Positions 28,572-37,508 of a stretch of 64,000 bases of DNA are shown here, in pieces. The stretch's first letter is position 1. The number at the start of each line of letters is the position of its first letter. Position numbers and translations under genes: made by a program. A model generated the notes under the pieces. It was not told the origin of the DNA and did no database searches. It saw only the letters and a program-made list of their open reading frames with translations. Source of the stretch: Collinsella sp. An307 (GTDB taxonomy: Bacteria > Actinomycetota > Coriobacteriia > Coriobacteriales > Coriobacteriaceae); assembly GCF_002161805.1 (NCBI RefSeq), contig NZ_NFIP01000010.1, forward strand, positions 1 to 64,000, given 5' to 3'.

Positions 28572-31280
28572 ATGGGCCGAAGAATGCGCACCATAGCAAA
28601 GCAGCTCGGCCGCATGCGCTTGGGGCTGGTGCTCCTCGTCTGCTTTGTGGCACTTACCCTCGCCGGCGGCGCGATTCTGCGCCAGACGCTCCTCCAGAAC
28701 GCGCACGAGTCCAACACCGCGCTCTCGCGCTACTACGCGGCCGAGACCAACAGCTCCCTTACCATGTACCGCTCGCTCCTTGAGTTTGGTACCGAGTCGC
28801 TCGACGTGCGAATGGAGCGCGGCGAGTCGTGGACCGAGCTCGAGGACTGGGTGGAGATGTACTGCGAGCGTCTGCGCTCGGTTGTGGGGGACGATGCCAT
28901 CAACGTCTACGGCGTGATTGATGGCACGCCACTTACCGTGGGCGATTGGGGCGAGCTGGCCGAGCAGGACGTCACCACCGACGCCGTCACCGGGGCGACT
29001 CCGGATATCGACATGTCCACCCGCGCGTGGTACCGCGAGGCCATGGCCTCCCCCGGCGAGACCATCTTTACCGACGTGTACCAAGACGCCCTCACCGGCC
29101 AGAACATCGTCACGGTGGCGCGCGCCTGCTGGGCGGGCAACGCGGTGCTCGCCTTTGACCTCTACCCCGAGAACTTTGTTTTCCAATACCAGCAGCAGGA
29201 CCTGCCCGAGGGCGCGTCGTTCTTCTTGTGCGATAGCACCGGCAACCTCCTCTACCGCGAGACCTCGCTCACCAACGAGCGTGGGATCGACGACTACATC
29301 CGCGACTTGGTGACGCGCATCGAGGCGGGCGAGCTCAAGGGGGCGGACGCCTACATCATCGACCTCGACGGGCGTGAGCGCGTGGTGGACTACGCCCAGC
29401 TCGACAACGGCTGGTACTCCATCGTGACGGCCCCGCGTGAGGTGATTCTGGGCAGCCTCGACACCGTGAACGTGCTCTTTGGCTGCATGGTGGCGGCGTT
29501 TGCCACAGGTATTGGCATTCTGGCCGTGCGCGATTTGCGCCGCGCGCGCACCATGGAGCGCACCAACGAGACGGTGCGCGTGCTCGGCAACAGCTACTAC
29601 GCCATCTACCTCGTCAATTACGAAGAGGGCACCTACGAGATGATCAAGGGGTCCGACTATGTGCGCCGGCGCATCGCCAAAAAGGGGCCGTACGCGGACC
29701 TGCTGCGCACCGCGGCCGAGGTAATCGAGCGCGACACCTTTGAGGAGTTTGAAGAGAGTTTTTCTGCCGAGAGCATCCGCCGGCTGGTGGCCGGGCGCGT
29801 GCGCGACTACGGCGGCGACTTTATGCGCCGTTTTGGGGACGAGTACCGTTGGGTCAACGTCCGCGTGCTCTACGACGAGTCGCTCGACCCTGAGGAGGTT
29901 GTGCTTTGCTTCCGCGAGGTCGACCAAGAAAAGCAACGCCAGCTGCAGGAGCGCCAGTACCTTAAAGAGGCGCTCGAGAGCTCCAAGCAGAGCATTCAGA
30001 CGCGCCAAGCGTTCTTTAACAACATGAGTCACGACATGCGCACGCCGCTGAACGCCATCATCGGCCTCACCGAGCTGGCGCGGCAGCACACCGACGACCC
30101 GGCCGCCACCACGAGCTACCTCGAGCGCATCGACCGGTCGGGCAAGCAACTGTTGGCGCTCATTAACGACATTCTTGACATCTCGCGCATGGAGCAGGGG
30201 TCCGTTGCGCTCAACAACGAGCAGATGGACCTCGTGCAGGTGCTTGGCGACTGCGCGGTGCCCTTCCAGCTGCAGGCGGAGCGCGAGGGCAAGACCTTTG
30301 ACCTTGCGTTTGACGTGCGTGACCGCACGGTGATGGGTGACGCGCTGCGCCTGAGCCAGGTGCTGAACAACCTGCTCTCCAACGCTATCAAGTACACCAA
30401 CCCGGGTGACGCGGTGCATATGCGTGCCGAGCAGCTTGCCGGCGACGCAACCTCTGCCGGCGCGGCGGGCGCGGTGGCGAGCTATCGCATTACGGTGGCG
30501 GACACGGGCATTGGCATGACGGAGGAGTTCTTGGGCCACCTCTTTGACCTGTACGCCCGCGAGCAGCGCTTTGGCACGCAGCAGACGGTGGGCACGGGTC
30601 TGGGTATGCCTATCACCAAGAATCTGGTCGAGCAGATGGGCGGCACGTTGGAGGTTACAAGCGAGGTCGACCACGGCAGCACGTTTACCGTGACGATTCC
30701 GTTTGCACGGGCGGCCGAAGGCGCGGGCGGAGCGGGTGCCGCCGCGGCCGGCTCGGCTGCGGGCGCCGACGCCACCGCTGCCGACGCGATCAGCGTAGAA
30801 GCCCCGCGGCCGGTTGCCTCGGCAACGCCTGCCGTGGCAGCGCCGGCGCCCACGGCAGAGAACCTGCTCGCGTCGCTTGCCGGCAAGCGCATCCTCATTG
30901 CGGAGGACAACGCGGTTAACATGGAGATTGCGACCGAGATGCTCGGCATGGCGGGCCTTGAGACGGAGCAGGCCTGGAATGGGCGCGAGGCGCTCGACAC
31001 CTTTGCCGCAAGCGTGCCCGGCCACTTTGACGCCGTGCTCCTCGACATGAAGATGCCCGAGATGGACGGTTGTGCCGCGGCCCGCGCCATCCGCGCGCTC
31101 GACCGGCCAGATGCACGCACGGTGCCGCTTATTGCCGTGACCGCCAACGCGTTTGCCGAGGACATTGTGGCCACCACGGCCGCCGGCATGGACGCGCACA
31201 TCTCCAAGCCTATCGACTTCCACCTGCTCTGCCAGACGCTCGCCGAGCTCATTGCGGCGCGGGGAGGTGACGCCTCGTGA
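28572..31280 (+). CDS. Hybrid sensor histidine kinase (Cache sensor, HisKA, HATPase, REC)
   Basis: The 902-residue protein has a transmembrane helix at about residues 16-36, an extracytoplasmic Cache-like sensor (about 50-285; STRAWYREAMASPGETIFTD is typical of dCache domains), a second helix near 300-320, then a PAS-like linker. The HisKA phosphoacceptor is in NMSHDMRTPLNAII (about residue 485). HATPase motifs are NAIKYTNPGD, DTGIGM and GTGLGMPI. An Ala/Gly-rich linker leads to a receiver domain with its Asp in VLLDMKMPEMDG (about residue 820). It would autophosphorylate on an extracellular cue and pass phosphate to its own receiver and to the HPt protein encoded at 33620. The ATG at 28572 is preferred because conserved sequence begins there; the ribosome binding site is weak. 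It overlaps the next gene by four bases. Confidence 0.93.
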   Translation: MGRRMRTIAKQLGRMRLGLVLLVCFVALTLAGGAILRQTLLQNAHESNTALSRYYAAETNSSLTMYRSLLEFGTESLDVRMERGESWTELEDWVEMYCERLRSVVGDDAINVYGVIDGTPLTVGDWGELAEQDVTTDAVTGATPDIDMSTRAWYREAMASPGETIFTDVYQDALTGQNIVTVARACWAGNAVLAFDLYPENFVFQYQQQDLPEGASFFLCDSTGNLLYRETSLTNERGIDDYIRDLVTRIEAGELKGADAYIIDLDGRERVVDYAQLDNGWYSIVTAPREVILGSLDTVNVLFGCMVAAFATGIGILAVRDLRRARTMERTNETVRVLGNSYYAIYLVNYEEGTYEMIKGSDYVRRRIAKKGPYADLLRTAAEVIERDTFEEFEESFSAESIRRLVAGRVRDYGGDFMRRFGDEYRWVNVRVLYDESLDPEEVVLCFREVDQEKQRQLQERQYLKEALESSKQSIQTRQAFFNNMSHDMRTPLNAIIGLTELARQHTDDPAATTSYLERIDRSGKQLLALINDILDISRMEQGSVALNNEQMDLVQVLGDCAVPFQLQAEREGKTFDLAFDVRDRTVMGDALRLSQVLNNLLSNAIKYTNPGDAVHMRAEQLAGDATSAGAAGAVASYRITVADTGIGMTEEFLGHLFDLYAREQRFGTQQTVGTGLGMPITKNLVEQMGGTLEVTSEVDHGSTFTVTIPFARAAEGAGGAGAAAAGSAAGADATAADAISVEAPRPVASATPAVAAPAPTAENLLASLAGKRILIAEDNAVNMEIATEMLGMAGLETEQAWNGREALDTFAASVPGHFDAVLLDMKMPEMDGCAAARAIRALDRPDARTVPLIAVTANAFAEDIVATTAAGMDAHISKPIDFHLLCQTLAELIAARGGDAS

Positions 31281-32488
31281 GAAGTACCGATACGCCCCGC
31301 GCCCGCCTTGCTGCGTTGGCGGCGCGCCGCCGGGCGTTCTATACCGCCGACTGGGAGCGCGTGACCGAGCGCAATCTGCGCAACGTGAAGGCGGCGTGCG
31401 TGATTGCCGCCATGATCTCGCTTTGGTTCACGCCCATCGCCCGTCTGGTCGCCCCCTCGTGGCAGCCCACGGTGGCGCACATGGCGCTCGCCCCGGTCGC
31501 ACTGGTGCTCGCCCTATGCGTGGTGTTTGCCGGCAAACAACTTGCGTCTCGTCCGCGAGCGGCGGCTGCCTTCTGCTTGGCGGTCGAGGCCGTGCTTCTG
31601 GCCTGCGTCGTTTTGCTCGACACGGTCTTTTCTGGTGGACGCCCGGGCATCCTCACCCAGCCGGTGGGCATTGGCCTTGGCGTGCTCATCGTCACGCCGT
31701 GGGGTCTGCCGCTCTGGGTGCTCGGCGCTGCGGACGCGGCTTTTATTGCGCTATCCGTTACGGCAAAGGTGCCGGATATCGCAGCGGCGGACGCGTTCTC
31801 GGTTTGCGTGGGCTATGTGGTGGCAATCGCTGTTGCCGAGCTCGCCCTCGCCCTGCGCCTGCAGGACTTTGAGGCGCGTGAGCGCTACCGCGAGCTCTCG
31901 GAGCGCGATGCCCTGACCGGCCTTCTCAACCGCGGCGCGCTTGCGACCTTTACGTCGCGCCTCTTTGCGGGTGCTGGCGGCAGCGCTGCGCGCGGTGCAG
32001 GGTCCAGCGCGACCCTCGCTCCGGCGCAGGGTGTATGCGTTATGATGCTCGACCTCGACGACTTCAAACAGGTGAACGATCAGCGCGGTCACGACGCCGG
32101 CGACGACCTCCTGCGCCTTATGGGCGATATCCTCCGCACGTCTTTCCGCACGTCGGACGCGGTGGTGCGCTACGGCGGTGACGAGTTCATGGTCGTGGCG
32201 CCCGGTCTTACCGACGAACATGTGGCCTCAGCAAAGGTCGAGCACGTGTGCGCCGAGCTGCGCGAGCGCGGCAGCCGTCTGGTGGACATGCGCGTCTCGT
32301 GCAGCGCGGGCGTGGTTGTCGCGCCCCAGGGCGCCGCGAGCTTTGAGGAGCTTCTGCGTGAGGCGGATCAGGCGCTTTACGAGGTGAAAGGTTCCAGCAA
32401 GGGCGGGTATGCCTATAGGGTGCACGCGCCGCACCCGCCGCAGGCGGAGCGCCGCGGGAACCACGGGGGAGGCGAGAGGATTGCCTAG
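31277..32488 (+). CDS. Membrane-bound diguanylate cyclase (GGDEF)
   Basis: The 403-residue protein starts at a GTG overlapping the kinase stop codon (GTGA). Residues about 35-200 form five or six hydrophobic helices. The GGDEF domain follows, with DLDDFKQVNDQRGHDAGD for metal and substrate binding and the intact active site RYGGDEF (about residue 298). RTSD five residues upstream fits the RxxD product-inhibition site, so the enzyme is probably an active cyclase making c-di-GMP from two GTP under feedback inhibition. Its position between a kinase and a c-di-GMP phosphodiesterase suggests coordinated control of the second messenger. Confidence 0.92.
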   Translation: MRSTDTPRARLAALAARRRAFYTADWERVTERNLRNVKAACVIAAMISLWFTPIARLVAPSWQPTVAHMALAPVALVLALCVVFAGKQLASRPRAAAAFCLAVEAVLLACVVLLDTVFSGGRPGILTQPVGIGLGVLIVTPWGLPLWVLGAADAAFIALSVTAKVPDIAAADAFSVCVGYVVAIAVAELALALRLQDFEARERYRELSERDALTGLLNRGALATFTSRLFAGAGGSAARGAGSSATLAPAQGVCVMMLDLDDFKQVNDQRGHDAGDDLLRLMGDILRTSFRTSDAVVRYGGDEFMVVAPGLTDEHVASAKVEHVCAELRERGSRLVDMRVSCSAGVVVAPQGAASFEELLREADQALYEVKGSSKGGYAYRVHAPHPPQAERRGNHGGGERIA

Positions 32489-33581
32489 CAGCGAGAATAT
32501 CACCGACGTGCGCCGCGACGGCGCGAGCGGAGGCCTCGGCACCATACTCATCGTCGACGACGATGCCATCAGCCGCATCATTCTCTCGGAGCTCTTTAAA
32601 GATTCCTACCGGGTCGTGGAGGCGGAAAACGGCGAGGAGTGCCTCGAGGCTATCGCGCGCGAGGGCGACGCCGTCGTTGCGGTTCTGCTCGACGTGATGA
32701 TGCCGCGCCTGAACGGCATGGAGGTGCTAGAGCGCCTTGCGGCGGACGGGTACACCAAGCGCGTCCCGGTGTTTTTGATTACCGCCGAGCGCACCTCGCA
32801 GGTTATGGAGGACGCCTACCGCCTCGGTGTGATGGATTTTATTGCCAAGCCGATTATTCCCTTTGTGGTCACGCGACGTGTGAACTCGGTCATCGAGCTC
32901 TTTGAGAGCCGAAAGCGCCTCTCCTCAACCGTGGAGGATCAGCGCCAGCAGCTGCTCGAGCGCGCGGAGCAGATCATCGAGCTCAACGTTGGCATGATCG
33001 AGGCGCTCTCCACCGCGATCGAGTTTCGCGACGGCGAGAGCGGCGACCACGTGCGCCGCATCCACGACATTACGCACCTTATGCTCTCGCGCACGCCGTT
33101 TGGCGCGGGGCTCAGCGAGGAGGATATCGACGACATCTCCCTCGCTGCCATCATGCACGACGTGGGCAAGATCGCCATCCCCGATGCGATTCTCTGCAAG
33201 CCGGGGCGCCTCACGGCTGAGGAGTTCGAGATCATGAAGACGCATACGGTGCAGGGTGCGGATCTTCTGGAGCGGATACCCCAGATGCATAGCCTTGGGG
33301 CGTACCGCTATGCGGTCGACATCGCGCGCCATCACCACGAGCGCTGGGATGGCCGGGGGTACCCCGATGGCCTCGCGGGCGACGAGATAAGCATCTGGGC
33401 GCAGGTGGTCTCGCTTGCCGACGTGTATGACGCGCTGACCAACAAGCGCGTGTACAAAGCGGCGTTCACGCGCGAGGAATCGCTGCGCATGATTGCCGAC
33501 GGCGAGTGCGGGACCTTCAATCCCGAGCTCTTGTCCTGCTTCTTTGAGATTGAGCCGGAGATTGTGAAGCTGTACGAATAG
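32481..33581 (+). CDS. Response regulator with HD-GYP phosphodiesterase domain
   Basis: The 366-residue product carries an N-terminal receiver domain (TILIVDDDAISRIIL, phosphoacceptor Asp in VLLDVMMPRLNG, about residue 69) and a C-terminal HD-GYP domain with IMHDVGKIAIPD (about residue 225) and HHHERWDGRGYPDGL (about 285-298). All metal ligands and the GYP motif are present, so it is predicted to hydrolyse c-di-GMP when its receiver is phosphorylated. The best start is a TTG at 32481 preceded by GGGGGAGGCGAGAGGA; it overlaps the cyclase gene by eight bases. There is no ATG with a usable ribosome binding site. Confidence 0.9.
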   Translation: MPSSENITDVRRDGASGGLGTILIVDDDAISRIILSELFKDSYRVVEAENGEECLEAIAREGDAVVAVLLDVMMPRLNGMEVLERLAADGYTKRVPVFLITAERTSQVMEDAYRLGVMDFIAKPIIPFVVTRRVNSVIELFESRKRLSSTVEDQRQQLLERAEQIIELNVGMIEALSTAIEFRDGESGDHVRRIHDITHLMLSRTPFGAGLSEEDIDDISLAAIMHDVGKIAIPDAILCKPGRLTAEEFEIMKTHTVQGADLLERIPQMHSLGAYRYAVDIARHHHERWDGRGYPDGLAGDEISIWAQVVSLADVYDALTNKRVYKAAFTREESLRMIADGECGTFNPELLSCFFEIEPEIVKLYE

Positions 33582-33619
33582 GCGCCGCGCTGATTGTTGT
33601 TGCGCCGGGAGGGATAGTT

Positions 33620-33970
33620 ATGGATCTTGCCGTTTTGGATGCCGCCGGATTGGATACGGCAGATGCGCTTAGTCGTCTGATGGGAAGCGAGGCGCTGCTC
33701 GGGCGCCTGCTGGGAACGTTTCTAGCTGATGAGAACATGGATCGGCTTGAGGCAGCGGCCGCGGCCGACGATGCGTCGGCGGGTCTCGAGGCGGCTCACG
33801 CTCTCAAAGGGGTGAGCGGAAATTTGTCCATGACCAAGCTCTATGAGTTGACCGCACGCCAATGCGAGCTCATCCGTGCCGACGATTGGCCCGCCGCGCG
33901 TGTCCTCGTACCCGAGGTGCGTGCAGTTTACGACCGTCTGGTCGCCGCAATCGATGCCTGTGGGCGCTGA
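33620..33970 (+). CDS. Histidine phosphotransfer (HPt) protein
   Basis: The protein is 116 residues, all-helical in appearance, with the HPt phosphohistidine motif AAHALKGVSGNLSM at residues about 56-69. It starts at ATG 33620 behind GGGAGG, 38 bases after the HD-GYP gene. An HPt of this size acts as the shuttle in His-Asp-His-Asp relays. The obvious partners are the receiver of the hybrid kinase (donor) and that of the HD-GYP protein (acceptor), which would let an external signal raise or lower c-di-GMP. Confidence 0.88.
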   Translation: MDLAVLDAAGLDTADALSRLMGSEALLGRLLGTFLADENMDRLEAAAAADDASAGLEAAHALKGVSGNLSMTKLYELTARQCELIRADDWPAARVLVPEVRAVYDRLVAAIDACGR

Positions 33971-33984
33971 TTTGGGTCTGGTGG

Positions 33985-34180
33985 TCAAAGACCCCCGCAG
34001 AATAATAAAAGACCCCCTGCAGGGACTATGGCGTACCGCTGAATGGCGGGGTTAGTGGGACTCCAAGCCCGATTCAGACGCCAAAAGAGCGGCCAAAAGG
34101 CCGCTCTTTCTCTCTTGAGGGGCAGATTGATCTCAACAGCAGGGGGTTCTTTATTATTCTGCGGGGATTTTTGACCATCT
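33985..34180. repeat. 195-bp inverted-repeat element with internal terminator
   Basis: Arms of about 40 bp (33985-34025 and 34139-34180) are complementary with few mismatches; both contain GCAGAATAATAAA flanked by CCCC tracts and end in GGTCAAA/TTTGACC. The stem at 34085-34108 (AAGAGCGGCC, AAAA, GGCCGCTCTT, then TCTCTCTT) inside it is a good terminator for the signalling operon. The rest of the gap to 34422 is AT-rich and contains the palindrome CAGATATCTG at 34333. Confidence 0.75.
34085..34116 (+). terminator. Terminator after the HPt gene
   Basis: A 10-bp perfect stem with AAAA loop and a T-rich tail; it lies in the middle of the 195-bp inverted-repeat element and can act in both directions. 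Confidence 0.7.
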
Positions 34181-34422
34181 GGGCCGTGTGCACATGATGT
34201 AGGTATAGGACTCATGGTAATGGCATTAGATAAATCGTTTGGATTTGGGGCTATCTATTGCACGAAGAATGAGGTCTCGCGCAAAACGACGCATATTTCT
34301 AAATGCGCGGTTAGATGGCTATAAAGCTTGGTCAGATATCTGTCAGATTGTCTTGCCTTATCTCGTACTAGGGTGAATATTTACAAAGATATACGCCTTA
34401 TAGAATGCCGTATCGTAGGGCT

Positions 34423-35394
34423 ATGAGTATTTGCGTGTACGGCATATCAGCTCTTGAGCTGTATCGGTCGAGCGGGAGGTTGCTCCCAGATTTGCTCGAC
34501 GCCCCACGGGTGAGGCGGCCCGCGGGTTGCTGCATCCCGCCTCGTGGATTCCTGGAAGATGATATGACGCGCGCAGGCGTGAAAACCAGGCCGTACCACG
34601 TATTGGTCGACACGCCCGAAGCGTGGCGCGAGCGCGATGACCTGGTATGTCACAAGCTTGCCGGGAGCGGTAGCGGCGCTTCGTTTATCCAAGCATCGCG
34701 CGATCTCTATGTGGTTTCCCCGGAGCTTATGTTCATAGAGCTGGCGGCATCGGGGGAGTTTGACCTGCTTAATCTTGTGGAAATAGGCTACGAGCTCTGC
34801 GGGACGTACGTCATCGACTCCTCGTGGGATGGCTATACCACAACCGACCGACAGATTACCTCCGTGCGGGCTCTCGAGCGCATGGCAAAGGCATGGAGTC
34901 CGCGCCATGGTGCGCGTCTAGCGCTCGATGCCCTGCGGCATGTTCACGACGGCGCGCACTCGCCCATGGAGACCGTCGTGGCGATCCTGCTGTCGTACGG
35001 GCGCCGCCGCGGCGGGTTGGGGCTTGGTCCCATGGTGCTAAACGCCCGCGTGGACACGCCGGACGGACCGCGCTACGTGGACATCCTGTTCCCCGAGGCC
35101 AGGGTGGGCATCGAATACAAGGGCAGGCACTATCACGCCGTCGAGCAGTCGGCGCGCGACGACCGGCGCCAGAACGCGCTTGTGGGAATGGGCTACGCCA
35201 TCATCAACGTGTGGTACGAGGACATCGTCGAGGACCACCTGTTTGAGCAGCTAGTTCAGAGTATCTTTCGCGCGCTTGGGCGGCGCTACCGCGTGCGAAG
35301 CGATGCCTTCGCCGCGCGGCAGCGCCTGTTGCGCATGCGTCTGCTTCCGCGGTTCCGCCAGCTACAAGGCGGAGGCGCGGGCGCCCCCAGCTGA
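34423..35394 (+). CDS. Nuclease-fold protein (DUF559/Vsr-like C-terminus), intact motif
   Basis: This 323-residue protein is a distant paralogue of the product at 7165-8232 (MSICVYGISALELYRS aligns with METILCDISAFEFLRI; both have a 'YELCGTY/YELTGTY' segment). The C-terminal domain contains RYVDILFPEARVGIEYKGR followed by HYH and a helical end, which is the D...ExK arrangement of very-short-patch-repair/DUF559-type nucleases. The start at ATG 34423 is supported by TAGGG and by alignment with the paralogue; ATG 34405 is an alternative. Many Coriobacteria carry such proteins, but no established function is known to me. DNA nicking, regulation or abortive infection are all possible. Confidence 0.6.
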   Translation: MSICVYGISALELYRSSGRLLPDLLDAPRVRRPAGCCIPPRGFLEDDMTRAGVKTRPYHVLVDTPEAWRERDDLVCHKLAGSGSGASFIQASRDLYVVSPELMFIELAASGEFDLLNLVEIGYELCGTYVIDSSWDGYTTTDRQITSVRALERMAKAWSPRHGARLALDALRHVHDGAHSPMETVVAILLSYGRRRGGLGLGPMVLNARVDTPDGPRYVDILFPEARVGIEYKGRHYHAVEQSARDDRRQNALVGMGYAIINVWYEDIVEDHLFEQLVQSIFRALGRRYRVRSDAFAARQRLLRMRLLPRFRQLQGGGAGAPS

Positions 35395-35415
35395 GCGGGC
35401 GCGTGGGCGCCCGCT
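35394..35415. terminator. Hairpin between convergent nuclease-fold and pilT genes
   Basis: AGCGGGCGC and GCGCCCGCT pair around GTGG in the 33-bp gap between two convergent stops. There is no U-tract on the plus strand, so this is only a likely bidirectional terminator. Confidence 0.4.
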
Positions 35416-35427
35416 GTGAACGCGCCT

Positions 35428-36501
35428 CTAGAGCCCTTCTGTGTCGAGGCGGACCGCCAGCGCCTCCTGATGGATGGCGTACTGCAGGGACGCAGTACGG
35501 TCGATGGTGCCGTCCTTCACGAGCGCGAACAGGCTCTGGTCCATGGTGCGCATGCCGGCGTCGCCGTTTGCGGCGATAACGGAGTCAATCTGGTGCGTCT
35601 TGCCCTCGCGGATGAGGTTGCGGATGGCGGTGTTGGTGGTCATGATCTCAAACACCGGCACCACGCCTCCCGCGCGCGCCGGCACGAGCTGCTGGCTCAC
35701 GATGGCCTGCAGGACCTGCGAGAGCTGCAGGCGGATCTGGCGCTGTTGGCCGACGGGGAACGCGTCGACAATGCGGTCGACGGTGCCCGCGGCGCCGGTG
35801 GTGTGGAGCGTCGAGAAGATGAGCTGCGCCATCTCGGCCGCGGTGACGGCGGTGGCGATGGTCTCGGGGTCGCGCATCTCACCGAGCAGGATGACGTCGG
35901 GTGCCTCGCGCATGGCGGATCGCAGCGCCTCGGCGTAGGTGGCGACATCGGTGGGAACCTCGCGCTGCGTCACGATGCAGGTGCCGTGACGGTGCACGTA
36001 CTCGATGGGGTCCTCCATGGTGATGATGTGACCCGCGCGCTCGTGGTTGAGCTTGTCGATAAGGCAGGCGAGCGTGGTGGACTTGCCGGCGCCGGCCGGG
36101 CCGGTTACGAGCACGAGGCCGCGCGAGAGCTCGGCTTGGCGCAGCACCTCGGCGGGAATGTGGTACTCGGCGGGGTCGGGCAGGCCAAAGGGGATGACGC
36201 GGATGACCGCGGCGAGCGAGCCGCGCTGGCGGAAGATGTTCGCGCGGAAGCGGCCGATGCCCGGCAGCGCGAAGGAGAAATCCTCGTCGTGGTTGCCGCT
36301 CGCGAGGAAGCCCTCGGTATCGCGCCCGGCGGCAGCGTAGATAGCGCGCACGGCCTCCTCGGTGTCGGCGGGCATGAGCGCGCCGTCGTCCGCGCGGACC
36401 TGGACGCCGCCTTTGCGATAGGTGAGCGGCAGGCCCGCGATGATGAAGACGTCCGAGGCGCCGACCTCGATCATCTTGTTCAAAAACTCAGCTACGTTCA
36501 T
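35428..36501 (-). CDS. pilT: Type IV pilus retraction-type ATPase PilT
   Basis: The 357-residue cytoplasmic hexameric ATPase has Walker A TGPAGAGKSTT, Asp box TMEDPIEYVH, Walker B LLGEMRDPETI and His box STLHTTGA. The late motif AIRNLIREGKTHQI and the GMRTMDQSL ending are diagnostic of PilT rather than PilB/GspE. It starts one base after the preceding gene's stop. It is the only motor ATPase in the cluster; no PilB, PilM or prepilin peptidase is visible here, so these are encoded elsewhere or PilT drives the machine alone. Confidence 0.92.
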   Translation of the reverse strand: MNVAEFLNKMIEVGASDVFIIAGLPLTYRKGGVQVRADDGALMPADTEEAVRAIYAAAGRDTEGFLASGNHDEDFSFALPGIGRFRANIFRQRGSLAAVIRVIPFGLPDPAEYHIPAEVLRQAELSRGLVLVTGPAGAGKSTTLACLIDKLNHERAGHIITMEDPIEYVHRHGTCIVTQREVPTDVATYAEALRSAMREAPDVILLGEMRDPETIATAVTAAEMAQLIFSTLHTTGAAGTVDRIVDAFPVGQQRQIRLQLSQVLQAIVSQQLVPARAGGVVPVFEIMTTNTAIRNLIREGKTHQIDSVIAANGDAGMRTMDQSLFALVKDGTIDRTASLQYAIHQEALAVRLDTEGL

Positions 36502-36502
36502 G

Positions 36503-37015
36503 TCATGCTCCCATCCAAAGCGTGTCCGATGTGTCTTCGGTCCAGGTGGTCGAGGGTTTCCAGTACGAGATCGCAAGCTCGCCGTTGCTTGTGACCGCGA
36601 GCCCGATGGTAAGGGTGCGCCCGCTTGGGGCGTCGACGCGAACGGAGATGGCGTTTCCGTCCGCTTGCGCCTGCAGCGTGTGGCCGTCGGCCGCTGCGGT
36701 GTCTTTTGCGCGGGCGGCCAGGTTGTCGAGCTCTTCGGCAAGTGCCGCGGCGGCTTCTGCCGGGCCGAGTCCCGCGGCGCGCGCGGAGGCGAGGGCGGCA
36801 TCCACCTCGGCGAGGAAGGCCTGGCCGAGGCACTCGTTGGCGTAGTCGTCGGCCGTGAAGGAGGCCTGCCGCTCGGCGAGGGCGGTGTCTGCGCGCGCGG
36901 TGGTGAGTGCGAGCGTTGCCATGACGGCGAGGCAGATCACAATCACTAGGGTGAAGATGCTGATGGGGCCCATGCGAACCGACCCGGTCGTGGCGGGCTC
37001 GGTCTTACGCGCCAT
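36503..37015 (-). CDS. Pilus-cluster membrane protein with one N-terminal helix
   Basis: The 170-residue product starts at ATG 37015, with GGGAGGTGAGCGCG upstream. A short basic head (MARKTEPATTGSVRMGP) is followed by a hydrophobic helix (ISIFTLVIVICLAVMATLAL) and a soluble Ala-rich domain. The form recalls minor pilins, but there is no canonical G-FxxxE cleavage site. A cluster-specific accessory membrane protein is therefore equally possible. It overlaps the upstream prepilin gene by 11 bases and ends one base before pilT. Confidence 0.7.
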   Translation of the reverse strand: MARKTEPATTGSVRMGPISIFTLVIVICLAVMATLALTTARADTALAERQASFTADDYANECLGQAFLAEVDAALASARAAGLGPAEAAAALAEELDNLAARAKDTAAADGHTLQAQADGNAISVRVDAPSGRTLTIGLAVTSNGELAISYWKPSTTWTEDTSDTLWMGA

Positions 37016-37508
37016 CGCGCTCACCTCCCTGTGCCGTGGGTGCGGCTGCGGATTCTTCCGCTGGCAGGTAACGTGCTGTCTCGAGCGTGTACAGCGGCTC
37101 GACGTCCGCGGCGCGTTCGGCTGGCTCGGCGCCCGCGCCACCCACGGCGGAGTGGACAGCATTGGCGTCGCAAACGGTTATGGTCGCGTGCCAGAGCGTT
37201 CCCGCTCCCGTTGCCTGCGGCTCGAGCTCGATAGCGAGCTCGTAGGTGGTGCCCGTCTGCGCGCCGGTCACGGTCTGCGTGGCGGGCGTGGTATCCGCGG
37301 AGAACGTGTCCGCCGCGGCAATGCCCTCGGCAGCGTTTTGCGCGATAGCGACCGCCTCGGAGAGGCGGGCGGCGCGGTCCGCCTCGGCGCGAGCGCTCGC
37401 AAACAGGCTAAAGAGCACCGCGAGGGACGCGGCAAGAAAGGCAAGCAACACAAGCGCCTCCACCAAGAAGGCCGCTCCGTGCCATAAGGGCTGGCGATCG
37501 CGCATCAT
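37005..37508 (-). CDS. Minor pilin-like protein (PilV-type)
   Basis: The 167-residue protein begins MMRDRQPLWHGAAFLVEALV and continues as a strongly hydrophobic helix. The small residue followed by AFLVE gives a Glu at position +5 of a plausible class III signal, like the type IV prepilin consensus. The C-terminal two thirds are soluble and contain one Cys. It overlaps both neighbours by a few bases, so translation is coupled. I take it for a minor pilin needed to prime or decorate the fibre. Confidence 0.7.
   Translation of the reverse strand: MMRDRQPLWHGAAFLVEALVLLAFLAASLAVLFSLFASARAEADRAARLSEAVAIAQNAAEGIAAADTFSADTTPATQTVTGAQTGTTYELAIELEPQATGAGTLWHATITVCDANAVHSAVGGAGAEPAERAADVEPLYTLETARYLPAEESAAAPTAQGGERDGA

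Noticed and set aside
28371-31223. 950-codon minus-strand frame opposite the hybrid kinase
   Set aside because: All kinase and receiver motifs are on the plus strand; the opposite frame is compositional noise.
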